DNA of 36,304 nt. It comes from Saccoglossus kowalevskii (Eukaryota; Hemichordata; Enteropneusta; Harrimaniidae). Made by a program: the position numbers and the translations under genes. The notes under the pieces are model-generated. The model was not told the origin of the DNA. It did not search any database and saw nothing but the letters and a program-made list of their open reading frames with translations. Shown one piece after another: positions 28,566-36,279 of the stretch (position 1 is its first letter; each line of letters opens with the position of its first letter). Where the stretch lies: the NCBI RefSeq assembly GCF_000003605.2, contig NW_003155262.1, positions 1 to 36,304 of the forward strand. The letters run 5' to 3'.

Positions 28566-31500
28566 TCAATTTCAGTGGTTAACTCAGTAGTTGCAGCATC
28601 CGTTGTGACATCAGTGGTAGGTTCCATTGTTGTCTCCATTTCAGTGGTTAACTCAGTAGTTGCAGCATCCGTTGTTACATCAGTGGTAGGTTCCATTGTT
28701 GTCTCCATTTCAGTGGTTAACTCAGTAGTTACAGCATCTGTAGTTACATCAGCAGTAGGTTCCATTGTTGTCTCCATTTCAGTGGTTAACTCAGTAGTTA
28801 TAGCATCCGTTGTTACATCAGTGGTAGGTTCCATTGTTGTCTCAATTTCAGTGGTTAACTCAGTAGTTGCAGTATCCGTTGTGACATCAGTGGTAGGTTC
28901 CATTGTTGTCTCCATTTCAGTGGTTAACTCAGTAGTTGCAGCATCCGTTGTAACATCAGTGGTAGGTTCCATTGTTGTCTCTATTTCAGTGGTTAACTCA
29001 GTAGTTGCAGCATCTGTAGTTACATCAGTGGTAGGTTCCATTGTTGTCTCAATTTCAGTGGTTAACTCAGTAGTTGCAGCATCCGTTGTTACATCAGTGG
29101 TAGGTTCCATTGTTGTCTCCATTTCAGTGGTTAACTCTGTAGTTACAGCATCTGTTGTGACATCAGTGGTAGGTTCCATTGTTGTCTCTATTTCAGTGGT
29201 TAACTCAGTAGTTGCAGCATCCGTTGTGACATCTGTGGTAGGTTCCATTGTTGTCTCCATTTCAGTGGTTAACTCAGTAGTTGCAGCATCCGTTGTGACA
29301 TCAGTGGTAGGTTCCATTGTTGTCTCTATTTCAGTGGTTAACTCAGTAGTTGCAGCATCTGTAGTTACATCAGTGGTAGGTTCCATTGTTGTCTCCATTT
29401 CAGTGGTTAACTCGGTAGTTGCATCATCCGTTGTTACATCAGTGGTAGGTTCCATTGTTGTCTCCATTTCAGTGGTTAACTCAGTAGTTACAGCATCTGT
29501 AGTTACATCAGTGGTAGGTTCCATTGTTGTCTCCATTTCAGTGGTTAACTCAGTAGTTACAGCATCTGTTGTGACATCAGTGGTAGGTTCCATTGTTGTC
29601 TCTATTTCAGTAGTTAACTCAGTAGTTGCAGCAGCCGTTGTGACATCAGTGGTAGTTTCCATTGTTGTCTCCATTTCAGTGGTTAATTCAGTAGTTACAG
29701 CATACGTTGTGACATCAGTGGTAGGTTCCATTGTTGTCTCTATTTCAGTGGTTAACTCAGTAGTTGCAGCATCTGTAGTTACATCAGTGGTAGGTTCCAT
29801 TGTTGTCTCCATTTCAGTGGTTAACTCAGTAGTTACAGCATCCGTTGTTACATCAGTGGTAGGTTCCATTGTTGTCTCAATTTCAGTGGTTAACTCAGTA
29901 GTTGCAGTATCCGTTGTGATATCAGTGGTAGGTTCCATTGTTGTCTCCATTTCAGTGGTTAACTCAGTAGTTGCAGCATCCGTTTTAACATCAGTGGTAG
30001 GTTCCATTGTTGTCTCTATTTCAGTGGTTAACTCAGTAGTTGCAGCATCTGTAGTTACATCAGTGGTAGGTTCCATTGTTGTCTCCATTTCAGTGGTTAT
30101 CTCAGTAGTTGCAGCATCCGTTGTTACATCAGTAGTAGGTTCCATTGTTGTCTCCATTTCAGTAGTTAACACAGTAGTTGCAGCATCCGTAGTGACATCA
30201 GTGGTAGGTTCCATTGTTGTCTCTATTTCAGTGGTTAACTCAGTAGTTGCAGCATCTGTAGTTACATCAGTGGTAGGTTCCATTGTTGTCTCCATTTCAG
30301 TGGTTAACTCAGTAGTTGCTACATCCGTTGTTACATCAGTGGTAGGTTCTATTGTTGTCTCCATTTCAGTAGTTAACACAGTAGTTGCAGCATCCGTAGT
30401 GACATCAGTGGTAGGTTCCATTGTTGTCTCTATTTCAGTGGTTAACTCAGTAGTTACAGCATCTGTAGTTACATCAGTGGTAGGTTCCATTGTTGTCTCC
30501 ATTTCAGTGGTTAACTCAGTAGTTACAGCATCTGTAGTTACATCAGTGGTAGGTTCCATTGTTGTCTCCATTTCAGTGGTTAACTCGGTAGTTGCATCAT
30601 CCGTTGTTACATCAGTGGTAGGTTCCATTGTTGTCTCCATTTCAGTGGTTAACTCAGTAGTTACAGCATCTGTAGTTACATCAGTGGTAGGTTCCATTGT
30701 TGTCTCCATTTCAGTGGTTAACTCAGTAGTTACAGCATCTGTTGTGACATCAGTGGTAGGTTCCATTGTTGTCTCTATTTCAGTAGTTAACTCAGTAGTT
30801 GCAGCAGCCGTTGTGACATCAGTGGTAGTTTCCATTGTTGTCTCCATTTCAGTGGTTAATTCAGTAGTTACAGCATACGTTGTGACATCAGTGGTAGGTT
30901 CCATTGTTGTCTCTATTTCAGTGGTTAACTCAGTAGTTGCAGCATCTGTAGTGACATCAGTGGTAGATTCCATTGTTGTCTCTATTTCAGTGGTTAACTC
31001 AGTAGTTGCAGCATCCGTTGTGACATCAGCGGTAGGTTCCATTGTTATCTCTATTTCAGTGGATAACTCAGTAGTTGCAGCATTCGTTGTCACATCGGTG
31101 GTAGGTTCCATTGTTGTCTCCATTTCAGTGGTTAACTCAGTTGTTGCAGCATTCGTTGTCACATCAGTGGTAGGTTCCATTGTTGTCTTCATTTCAGTGG
31201 TTAACTCAGTAGTTACAGCATCTGTAGTTACATCAGTGGTAGGTTCCATTGTTGTCTCCATTTCAGTGGTTAACTCAGTAGTTACAGCATCTGTAGTTAC
31301 ATCAGTGGTAGGTTCCATTGTCGTCTCCATTTCAGTGGTTAACTCAGTAGTTGCAGCATCCGTTGTGACATCAGTGGTAGGTTCCATTGTTGTCTCTATT
31401 TCAGTGGTTAACTCAGTAGTTGCAGCATCTGTAGTGATATCAGTGATAGGTTCCATTGTTGTCTCCTTTTCAGTGGTTAACTCAGTAGTTGCAGCATCCG

Positions 31501-33733
31501 TTGTAACATCAGTGGTAGGTTCCATTGTTGTCTTTATTTCAGTGGTTAACTCAGTAGTTGCAGCATCTGTAGTTACATCAGTGGTAGGTTCCATTGTTGT
31601 CTCCATTTCAGTGGTTAACTCAGTAGTTGCAGCATCTGTAGTTACATCAGTTGTAGGTTCCATTGTTGTCTCCATTTCAGTAGTTAACTCAGTAGTTGCA
31701 GCATCCGTTGTGACATCAGTGGTAGGTTCTATTGTTGTCTCCATTTCAGTAGTTAACACAGTAGTTGCAGCATCCGTAGTGACATCAGTAGTAGGTTCCA
31801 TTGTTGTCTCTATTTCAGTGGTTAACTCAGTAGTTACAGCATCTGTAGTTACATCAGTGGTAGGTTCCATTGTTGTCTCCATTTCAGTGGTTAACTCGGT
31901 AGTTGCAGCATCCGTTGTTACATCAGTGGTAGGTTCCATTGTTGTCTCCATTTCAGTAGTTAACTCAGTAGTTGCAGCATCTGTAGTTACATCAGTGGTA
32001 GGTTCCATTGTTGTCTCCATTTCAGTGGTTAACTCAGTAGTTGCAGCATCCGTTGTTACATCAGTGGTAGGTTCCATTGTTGTCTCAATTTCAGTGGTTA
32101 ACTCAGTAGTTGCAGCATCCGTTGTGACATCAGTGGTAGGTTCCATTGTTGTCTCTATTTCAGTGGTTAACTCAGTAGTTGCAACATCTGTAGTTACATC
32201 AGTGGTAGGTTCCATTGTTGTCTCCATTTCAGTGGTTAACTCAGTAGTTGCAGCATCCGTTGTTACATCAGTGGTAGGTTCCATTGTTGTCTCCATTTCA
32301 GTAGTTAACACAGTAGTTGCAGCATCCGTTGTGACATCAGTGGTAGGTTCCATTGTTGTCTCTATTTCAGTGGTTAACTCAGTAGTTACAGCATCTGTAG
32401 TTACATCAATGGTAGGTTCCATTGTTGTCTCTATTTCAGTGGTTAACTCAGTAGTTGCAGCATCCGTTGTTACATCAGTGGTAGGTTCCATTGTTGTCTC
32501 CATTTCAGTAGTTAACTCAGTAGTTGCAGCATCCGTTGTGACATCAGTGGTAGGTTCCATTGTTGTCTCTATTTCAGTGGTTAACTCAGTAGTTACAGCA
32601 TCTGTAGTTACATCAGTGGTAGGTTCCATTGTTGTCTCCATTTCAGTGGTTAACTCAGTAGTTTCAGCATCTGTTGTGACATCAGTGGTAGGTTCCATTG
32701 TTGTCTCCATTCCAGTGGTTAACTCAGTAGTTACATCATCTGTAGTTACATCAGTGGTAGGTTCCATTGTTGTCTCCATTTCAGTGGTTAACTCAGTAGT
32801 TGCAGCATCCGTTGTGACATCAGTGGTAGGTTCCATTGTTGTCTCTATTTCAGTGGTTAACTCAGTAGTTACAGCATCTGTAGTTACATCAGTGGTAGGT
32901 TCCATTGTTGTCTCCATTTCAGTGGTTAACTCAGTAGTTGCAGCATCCGTTGTGACATCAGTGGTAGGTTCCATTGTTGTCTCTATTTCAGTGGTTAACT
33001 CAGTAGTTGCAGCATCTGTAGTTACATCAGTGGTAGCTTCCATTGTTGTCTCCATTTCAGTGGTTAACTCAGTAGTTGCAGCATCCGTTGTGACATCAGT
33101 GGTAGGTTCCATAGTTGTCTCCATTTCAGTGGTTAACTCAGTAGTTGCAGCATCCGTTGTGACATCAGTGGTAGGTTCCATTGTTGACTCCATTTCAGTG
33201 GTTAACTCAGTAGTTACAGCATCTGTAGTTACATCAGTGGTAGGTTCCATTGTTGTCTCCATTTCAGTGGTTAACTCAGTAGTTGCAGCGTCCGTTGTTA
33301 CATCAGTGGTAGGTTCCATTGTTGTCTCCATTTCAGTAGTTAACTCAGTAGTTGCAGCATCCGTTGTGATATCAGTGGTAGGTTCCATTGTTGTCTCTAT
33401 TTCAGTGGTTAACTCAGTAGTTACAGCATCTGTAGTTACATCAGTGGTAGGTTCCATTGTTGTCTCCATTTCAGTGGTTAACTCAGTAGTTTCAGCATCT
33501 GTAGTTACATCAGTGGTAGGTTCCATTGTTGTCTCCATTTCAGTGGTTAACTCAGTAGTTGAAGCATCCGTTGTGACATCAGCGGTAGGTTCCATTGTTG
33601 TCTCTATTTCAGTGGTTAACTCAGTAGTTACAGCATCTGTAGTTACATCAGTGGTAGGTTCCATTGTTGTCTCCATTTCAGTGGTTAACTCAGTAGTTGC
33701 AGCATCCGTTGTGACATCAGTGGTAGGTTCCAT
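27674..33733 (-). CDS. Mucin-like Thr/Glu-rich repeat protein, segment 7
   Basis: These 2,019 codons are repeat. Notable variant units include MEHTTDV (Pro to His, about 28203), DAITTEL, DVKTD, TTEITTEM, MEPITDI, TTEKETT and MESTTDV. A 17-unit tandem duplication lies within about 29390-30950. The stretch 32,645-33,733 matches 15,690-16,780 unit by unit. The frame begins at a Met just below a cluster of four single-base losses (33740-33844) and ends in the 27649-27681 cluster. No non-repeat residues are present apart from the last two, which are frameshift products. Confidence 0.7.
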   Translation of the reverse strand: MEPTTDVTTDAATTELTTEMETTMEPTTDVTTDAVTTELTTEIETTMEPTADVTTDASTTELTTEMETTMEPTTDVTTDAETTELTTEMETTMEPTTDVTTDAVTTELTTEIETTMEPTTDITTDAATTELTTEMETTMEPTTDVTTDAATTELTTEMETTMEPTTDVTTDAVTTELTTEMESTMEPTTDVTTDAATTELTTEMETTMEPTTDVTTDAATTELTTEMETTMEATTDVTTDAATTELTTEIETTMEPTTDVTTDAATTELTTEMETTMEPTTDVTTDAVTTELTTEIETTMEPTTDVTTDAATTELTTEMETTMEPTTDVTTDDVTTELTTGMETTMEPTTDVTTDAETTELTTEMETTMEPTTDVTTDAVTTELTTEIETTMEPTTDVTTDAATTELTTEMETTMEPTTDVTTDAATTELTTEIETTMEPTIDVTTDAVTTELTTEIETTMEPTTDVTTDAATTVLTTEMETTMEPTTDVTTDAATTELTTEMETTMEPTTDVTTDVATTELTTEIETTMEPTTDVTTDAATTELTTEIETTMEPTTDVTTDAATTELTTEMETTMEPTTDVTTDAATTELTTEMETTMEPTTDVTTDAATTELTTEMETTMEPTTDVTTDAVTTELTTEIETTMEPTTDVTTDAATTVLTTEMETTIEPTTDVTTDAATTELTTEMETTMEPTTDVTTDAATTELTTEMETTMEPTTDVTTDAATTELTTEIKTTMEPTTDVTTDAATTELTTEKETTMEPITDITTDAATTELTTEIETTMEPTTDVTTDAATTELTTEMETTMEPTTDVTTDAVTTELTTEMETTMEPTTDVTTDAVTTELTTEMKTTMEPTTDVTTNAATTELTTEMETTMEPTTDVTTNAATTELSTEIEITMEPTADVTTDAATTELTTEIETTMESTTDVTTDAATTELTTEIETTMEPTTDVTTYAVTTELTTEMETTMETTTDVTTAAATTELTTEIETTMEPTTDVTTDAVTTELTTEMETTMEPTTDVTTDAVTTELTTEMETTMEPTTDVTTDDATTELTTEMETTMEPTTDVTTDAVTTELTTEMETTMEPTTDVTTDAVTTELTTEIETTMEPTTDVTTDAATTVLTTEMETTIEPTTDVTTDVATTELTTEMETTMEPTTDVTTDAATTELTTEIETTMEPTTDVTTDAATTVLTTEMETTMEPTTDVTTDAATTEITTEMETTMEPTTDVTTDAATTELTTEIETTMEPTTDVKTDAATTELTTEMETTMEPTTDITTDTATTELTTEIETTMEPTTDVTTDAVTTELTTEMETTMEPTTDVTTDAATTELTTEIETTMEPTTDVTTYAVTTELTTEMETTMETTTDVTTAAATTELTTEIETTMEPTTDVTTDAVTTELTTEMETTMEPTTDVTTDAVTTELTTEMETTMEPTTDVTTDDATTELTTEMETTMEPTTDVTTDAATTELTTEIETTMEPTTDVTTDAATTELTTEMETTMEPTTDVTTDAATTELTTEIETTMEPTTDVTTDAVTTELTTEMETTMEPTTDVTTDAATTELTTEIETTMEPTTDVTTDAATTELTTEIETTMEPTTDVTTDAATTELTTEMETTMEPTTDVTTDTATTELTTEIETTMEPTTDVTTDAITTELTTEMETTMEPTADVTTDAVTTELTTEMETTMEPTTDVTTDAATTELTTEMETTMEPTTDVTTDAATTELTTEIETTMEPTTDVTTDAATTELTTEMETTMEPTTDVTTDAVTTELTTEIETTMEPTTDVTTDAATTVLTTEMETTIEPTTDVTTDAATTELTTELETTMEPTTDVTTDAATTELTTEMETTMEHTTDVTTDAATTELTTEIETTMEPTTDVTTDAATTELTTEMETTMEPTTDVTTDTATTELTTEIETTMEPTTDVTTDAVTTELTTEMETTMEPTTDVTTDAATTELTTEIETTMEPTTDVTTDAATTELTTEMETTMEPTTDVTTDAATTELTTEIETTMEPTTDVTTDAVTTELTH
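29390..30950. repeat. 17-unit (1,173-bp) period, about 1.3 copies
   Basis: The markers GTTGCATCATCC (29420 and 30593) and GGTTAATTCA (29681 and 30854) each recur exactly 1,173 bp apart, which is 17 units. About 390 bp are repeated at the end of the block. After about 30,950 the sequence diverges. The same block occurs once more at 20,925-22,118. Confidence 0.87.
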
Positions 33734-33737
33734 TGTT

Positions 33738-33848
33738 GTCTCATTTCAGTGGTTAACTCAGTAGTTGCAGTATCCGTGTGACATCAGTGGTAGGTTCCAT
33801 TGTGTCTCCATTTCAGTGGTTAACTCAGTAGTTGCAGCATCCGTGTAA
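33738..33848. other. Cluster of four single-base losses at a block transition
   Basis: Bases are missing at about 33741 (TCTCATTT), 33777 (CCGTGTG), 33802 (TTGTGTC) and 33844 (CCGTGTA). Each is a one-base shortening of a doubled base or short run. Left of the cluster the units match 15.7-16.8 kb; right of it they match 28.0-28.8 kb. Confidence 0.86.
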
Positions 33849-34510
33849 CATCAGTGGTAGGTTCCATTGTTGTCTCTATTTCAGTGGTTAACTCAGTAGT
33901 TGCAGCATCTGTAGTTACATCAGTGGTATGTTCCATTGCTGTCTCCATTTCAGTGGTTAACTCAGTAGTTGCAGCATCCGTTGTTACATCAGTGGTAGGT
34001 TCCATTGTTGTCTCCAATTCAGTAGTTAACTCAGTAGTTGCTGCATCCGTTGTGACATCAGTGGTAGGTTCTATTGTTGTCTCCATTTCAGTAGTTAACA
34101 CAGTAGTTGCAGCATCCGTAGTGACATCAGTGGTAGGTTCCATTGTTGTCTCTATTTCAGTTGTTAACTCAGTAGTTACAGCATCTGTAGTTACATCAGT
34201 GGTAGGTTCCATTGTTGTCTCCATTTCAGTGGTTAACTCAGTAGTTGCAGCATCCGTTGTTACATCAGTGGTAGGTTCCATTGTTGTCTCAATTTCAGTG
34301 GTTAACTCAGTAGTTGCAGCATCCGTTGTGACATCAGTGGTAGGTTCCATTGTTGTCTCCATTTCAGTGGTTAACTCAGTAGTTGCAGCATCCGTTGTTA
34401 CATCAGTGGTAGGTTCCATTGTTGTCTCCATTTCAGTGGTTAACTCAGTAGTTACAGCATCTGTAGTTACATCAGCAGTAGGTTCCATTGTTGTCTCCAT
34501 TTCAGTGGTT
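33745..34510. repeat. Third copy of the 28.0-28.8 kb block (83 units away)
   Basis: GGTATGTTCC (28203 and 33926, numbered at GTATG) and CAGCAGTAGG (28751 and 34474, numbered at AGCAG) keep a constant offset of 5,723. That is 83 x 69 minus the four bases lost in the 33.74-33.84 kb cluster. The order of unit types agrees throughout. Confidence 0.86.
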
Positions 34511-36279
34511 AACTCAGTAGTTACAGCATCTGTAGTTACATCAGTGGTAGGTTCCATTGTTGTCTCCATTTCAGTAGTTAACTCAGTAGTTGCAGCATCC
34601 GTTTTGACATCAGTGGTAGGTTCCATTGTTGTCTCCATTTCAGTGGTTAACTCAGTAGTTACAGCATCTGTAGTTACATCAGTAGTAGGTTCCATTGTTG
34701 TCTCCATTTCAGTGGTTAACTCAGTAGTTACAGCATCTGTAGCTACATCAGTGGTAGGTTCCATTGTTGTCTCCATTTCAGTGGTTAACTCAGTAGTTGC
34801 AGCATCCGTTGTTACATCAGTGGTAGGTTCCATTGTTGTCTCCATTTCAGTGGTTAACTCTGTAGTTACAGCATCCGTTGTGACATCAGTGGTAGGTTCC
34901 ATTGTTGTCTCCATTTCAGTAGTTAACTCAGTAGTTACCGAATCCGTTGTTACATCAGTGGTAGGTTGCATTGTTGTCTCCATTTCAGTGGTTAACTCAG
35001 TTGTTGCAGCATCCGTTGTTACATCAGTGGTAGGTTCCATTGTTGTCTCCATTTCAGTGGTTAACTCAGAAGTTAAAGCATCTGTAGTGACATCAGTGGT
35101 AGGTTCCATTGTTGTCTCCATTTTAGTGGTTAACTCAGTAGTTACAGCATCCGTTGTGACATCAGTTGTAGGTTCCATTGTTGTCTCCATTTCAGTGGTT
35201 AACCCAGTAGTTACAGAATCTGTAGTGACATCAGTGGTAGGTTCCATTGTTGTCTCCATTTCAGTGGTTAACTCAGTAGTTTCAGCATCCGTTGTTACAT
35301 CAGTGGTAGGTTCCATTGTTGTCTCCATTTCAGTGGTTAACTCAGTAGTTACAGCATCTGTAGTTACATCAGTGGTAGGTTCCATTGTTGTCTCCATTTC
35401 AGTGGTTAACCCAGTAGTTAAAACATCTGTAGTGACATCAGTGGTAGGTTCCATTGTTGTCTCCATTTCAGTGGTTAACTCAGTAGTTTCAGCATCCGTT
35501 GTTACATCAGTGGTAGGTTCCATTGTTGTCTCCATTTCAGTGGTCAACTCAGTAGTTACCGAATCCGTTGTTACATCAGTGGTAGGTTGCATTGTTGTCT
35601 CCATTTCAGTGGTTAACTCAGTTGTTGCAGCATCCGTTGTTACATCAGTGGTAGGTTCCATTGTTGTCTCCATTTCAGTGGTTAACTCAGAAGTTAAAGC
35701 ATCTGTAGTGACATCAGTGGTAGGTTCCCTTGTTGTCTCCATTTTAGTGGTTAACTCAGTAGTTACAGCATCCGTTGTGACATCAGTGGTAGGTTCCATT
35801 GTTGTCTCCATTTCAGTGGTTAACCCAGTAGTTACAGAATCTGTAGTGACATCAGTGGTAGGTTCCATTGTTGTCTCCATTTCAGTGGTTAACTCAGTAG
35901 TTTCAGCATCTGTAGTTACATCAGTGGTAGGTTCCATTGTCTCCATTTCAGTGGTTAACTCAGTAGTTGCAGCATCCGTTGTTACATCAGTGGTAGGTTC
36001 CATTGTTGTCTCCATTTCAGTGGTTAACTCTGTAGTTACAGCATCTGTTGTGACATCAGTGGTAGGTTCCATTGTTGTCTCCAGTTCAGTAGTTAACTCA
36101 GTAGTTGCAGCATCCGTTGTTACATCAGTGGTAGGTTCCATTGTTGTCTCCATTTCAGTGGTTAACTCAGTAGTTGCTGCATCCGTTGTGACATCAGTGG
36201 TAGGTTCCATTGATGTCTCTATTTCAGTGGTTAACTCAGTAGTTACAGCATCTGTTGTGACATCAGTGGAAGGTTCCAT
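33820..36279 (-). CDS. Mucin-like Thr/Glu-rich repeat protein, segment 8 (most N-terminal in window)
   Basis: These 819 codons are repeat, with diversity rising again above 34,500: DALTSEL, DSVTTGL, DVLTTGL, MQPTTDV, METTREP and TTKMETT. One unit at about 35936-35942 lacks a 3-bp GTT, giving a 22-residue unit (METMEP) without breaking the frame. A 9-unit near-tandem duplication starts at 34935. The frame ends at 33820 in a short scramble caused by the indel cluster at 33740-33844. It begins at 36279 only because one base is missing at about 36281. The real N terminus and any signal peptide lie beyond the right edge of the window. Confidence 0.68.
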   Translation of the reverse strand: MEPSTDVTTDAVTTELTTEIETSMEPTTDVTTDAATTELTTEMETTMEPTTDVTTDAATTELTTELETTMEPTTDVTTDAVTTELTTEMETTMEPTTDVTTDAATTELTTEMETMEPTTDVTTDAETTELTTEMETTMEPTTDVTTDSVTTGLTTEMETTMEPTTDVTTDAVTTELTTKMETTREPTTDVTTDALTSELTTEMETTMEPTTDVTTDAATTELTTEMETTMQPTTDVTTDSVTTELTTEMETTMEPTTDVTTDAETTELTTEMETTMEPTTDVTTDVLTTGLTTEMETTMEPTTDVTTDAVTTELTTEMETTMEPTTDVTTDAETTELTTEMETTMEPTTDVTTDSVTTGLTTEMETTMEPTTDVTTDAVTTELTTKMETTMEPTTDVTTDALTSELTTEMETTMEPTTDVTTDAATTELTTEMETTMQPTTDVTTDSVTTELTTEMETTMEPTTDVTTDAVTTELTTEMETTMEPTTDVTTDAATTELTTEMETTMEPTTDVATDAVTTELTTEMETTMEPTTDVTTDAVTTELTTEMETTMEPTTDVKTDAATTELTTEMETTMEPTTDVTTDAVTTELTTEMETTMEPTADVTTDAVTTELTTEMETTMEPTTDVTTDAATTELTTEMETTMEPTTDVTTDAATTELTTEIETTMEPTTDVTTDAATTELTTEMETTMEPTTDVTTDAVTTELTTEIETTMEPTTDVTTDAATTVLTTEMETTIEPTTDVTTDAATTELTTELETTMEPTTDVTTDAATTELTTEMETAMEHTTDVTTDAATTELTTEIETTMEPTTDVTRMLQLLS
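34935..35910. repeat. 9-unit (621-bp) near-tandem duplication
   Basis: The marker TTACCGAATCC lies at 34935 and 35556, 621 bp apart. It is followed in both copies by TTGCATTG, GTTGTTGCAG, GAAGTTAAAG, ATTTTAGTGG and GTTAACCCAG units in the same order. The second copy is cut short near 35910. A third, older relative lies at 2,520-3,015, 470 units away. Confidence 0.86.

Noticed and set aside
5268-33820. Eight separate genes
   Set aside because: The segments have the same repeat and strand, and their borders coincide with single-base indels. Their first Met codons are ordinary repeat Met residues. There are no spacers, promoters or unique ends.
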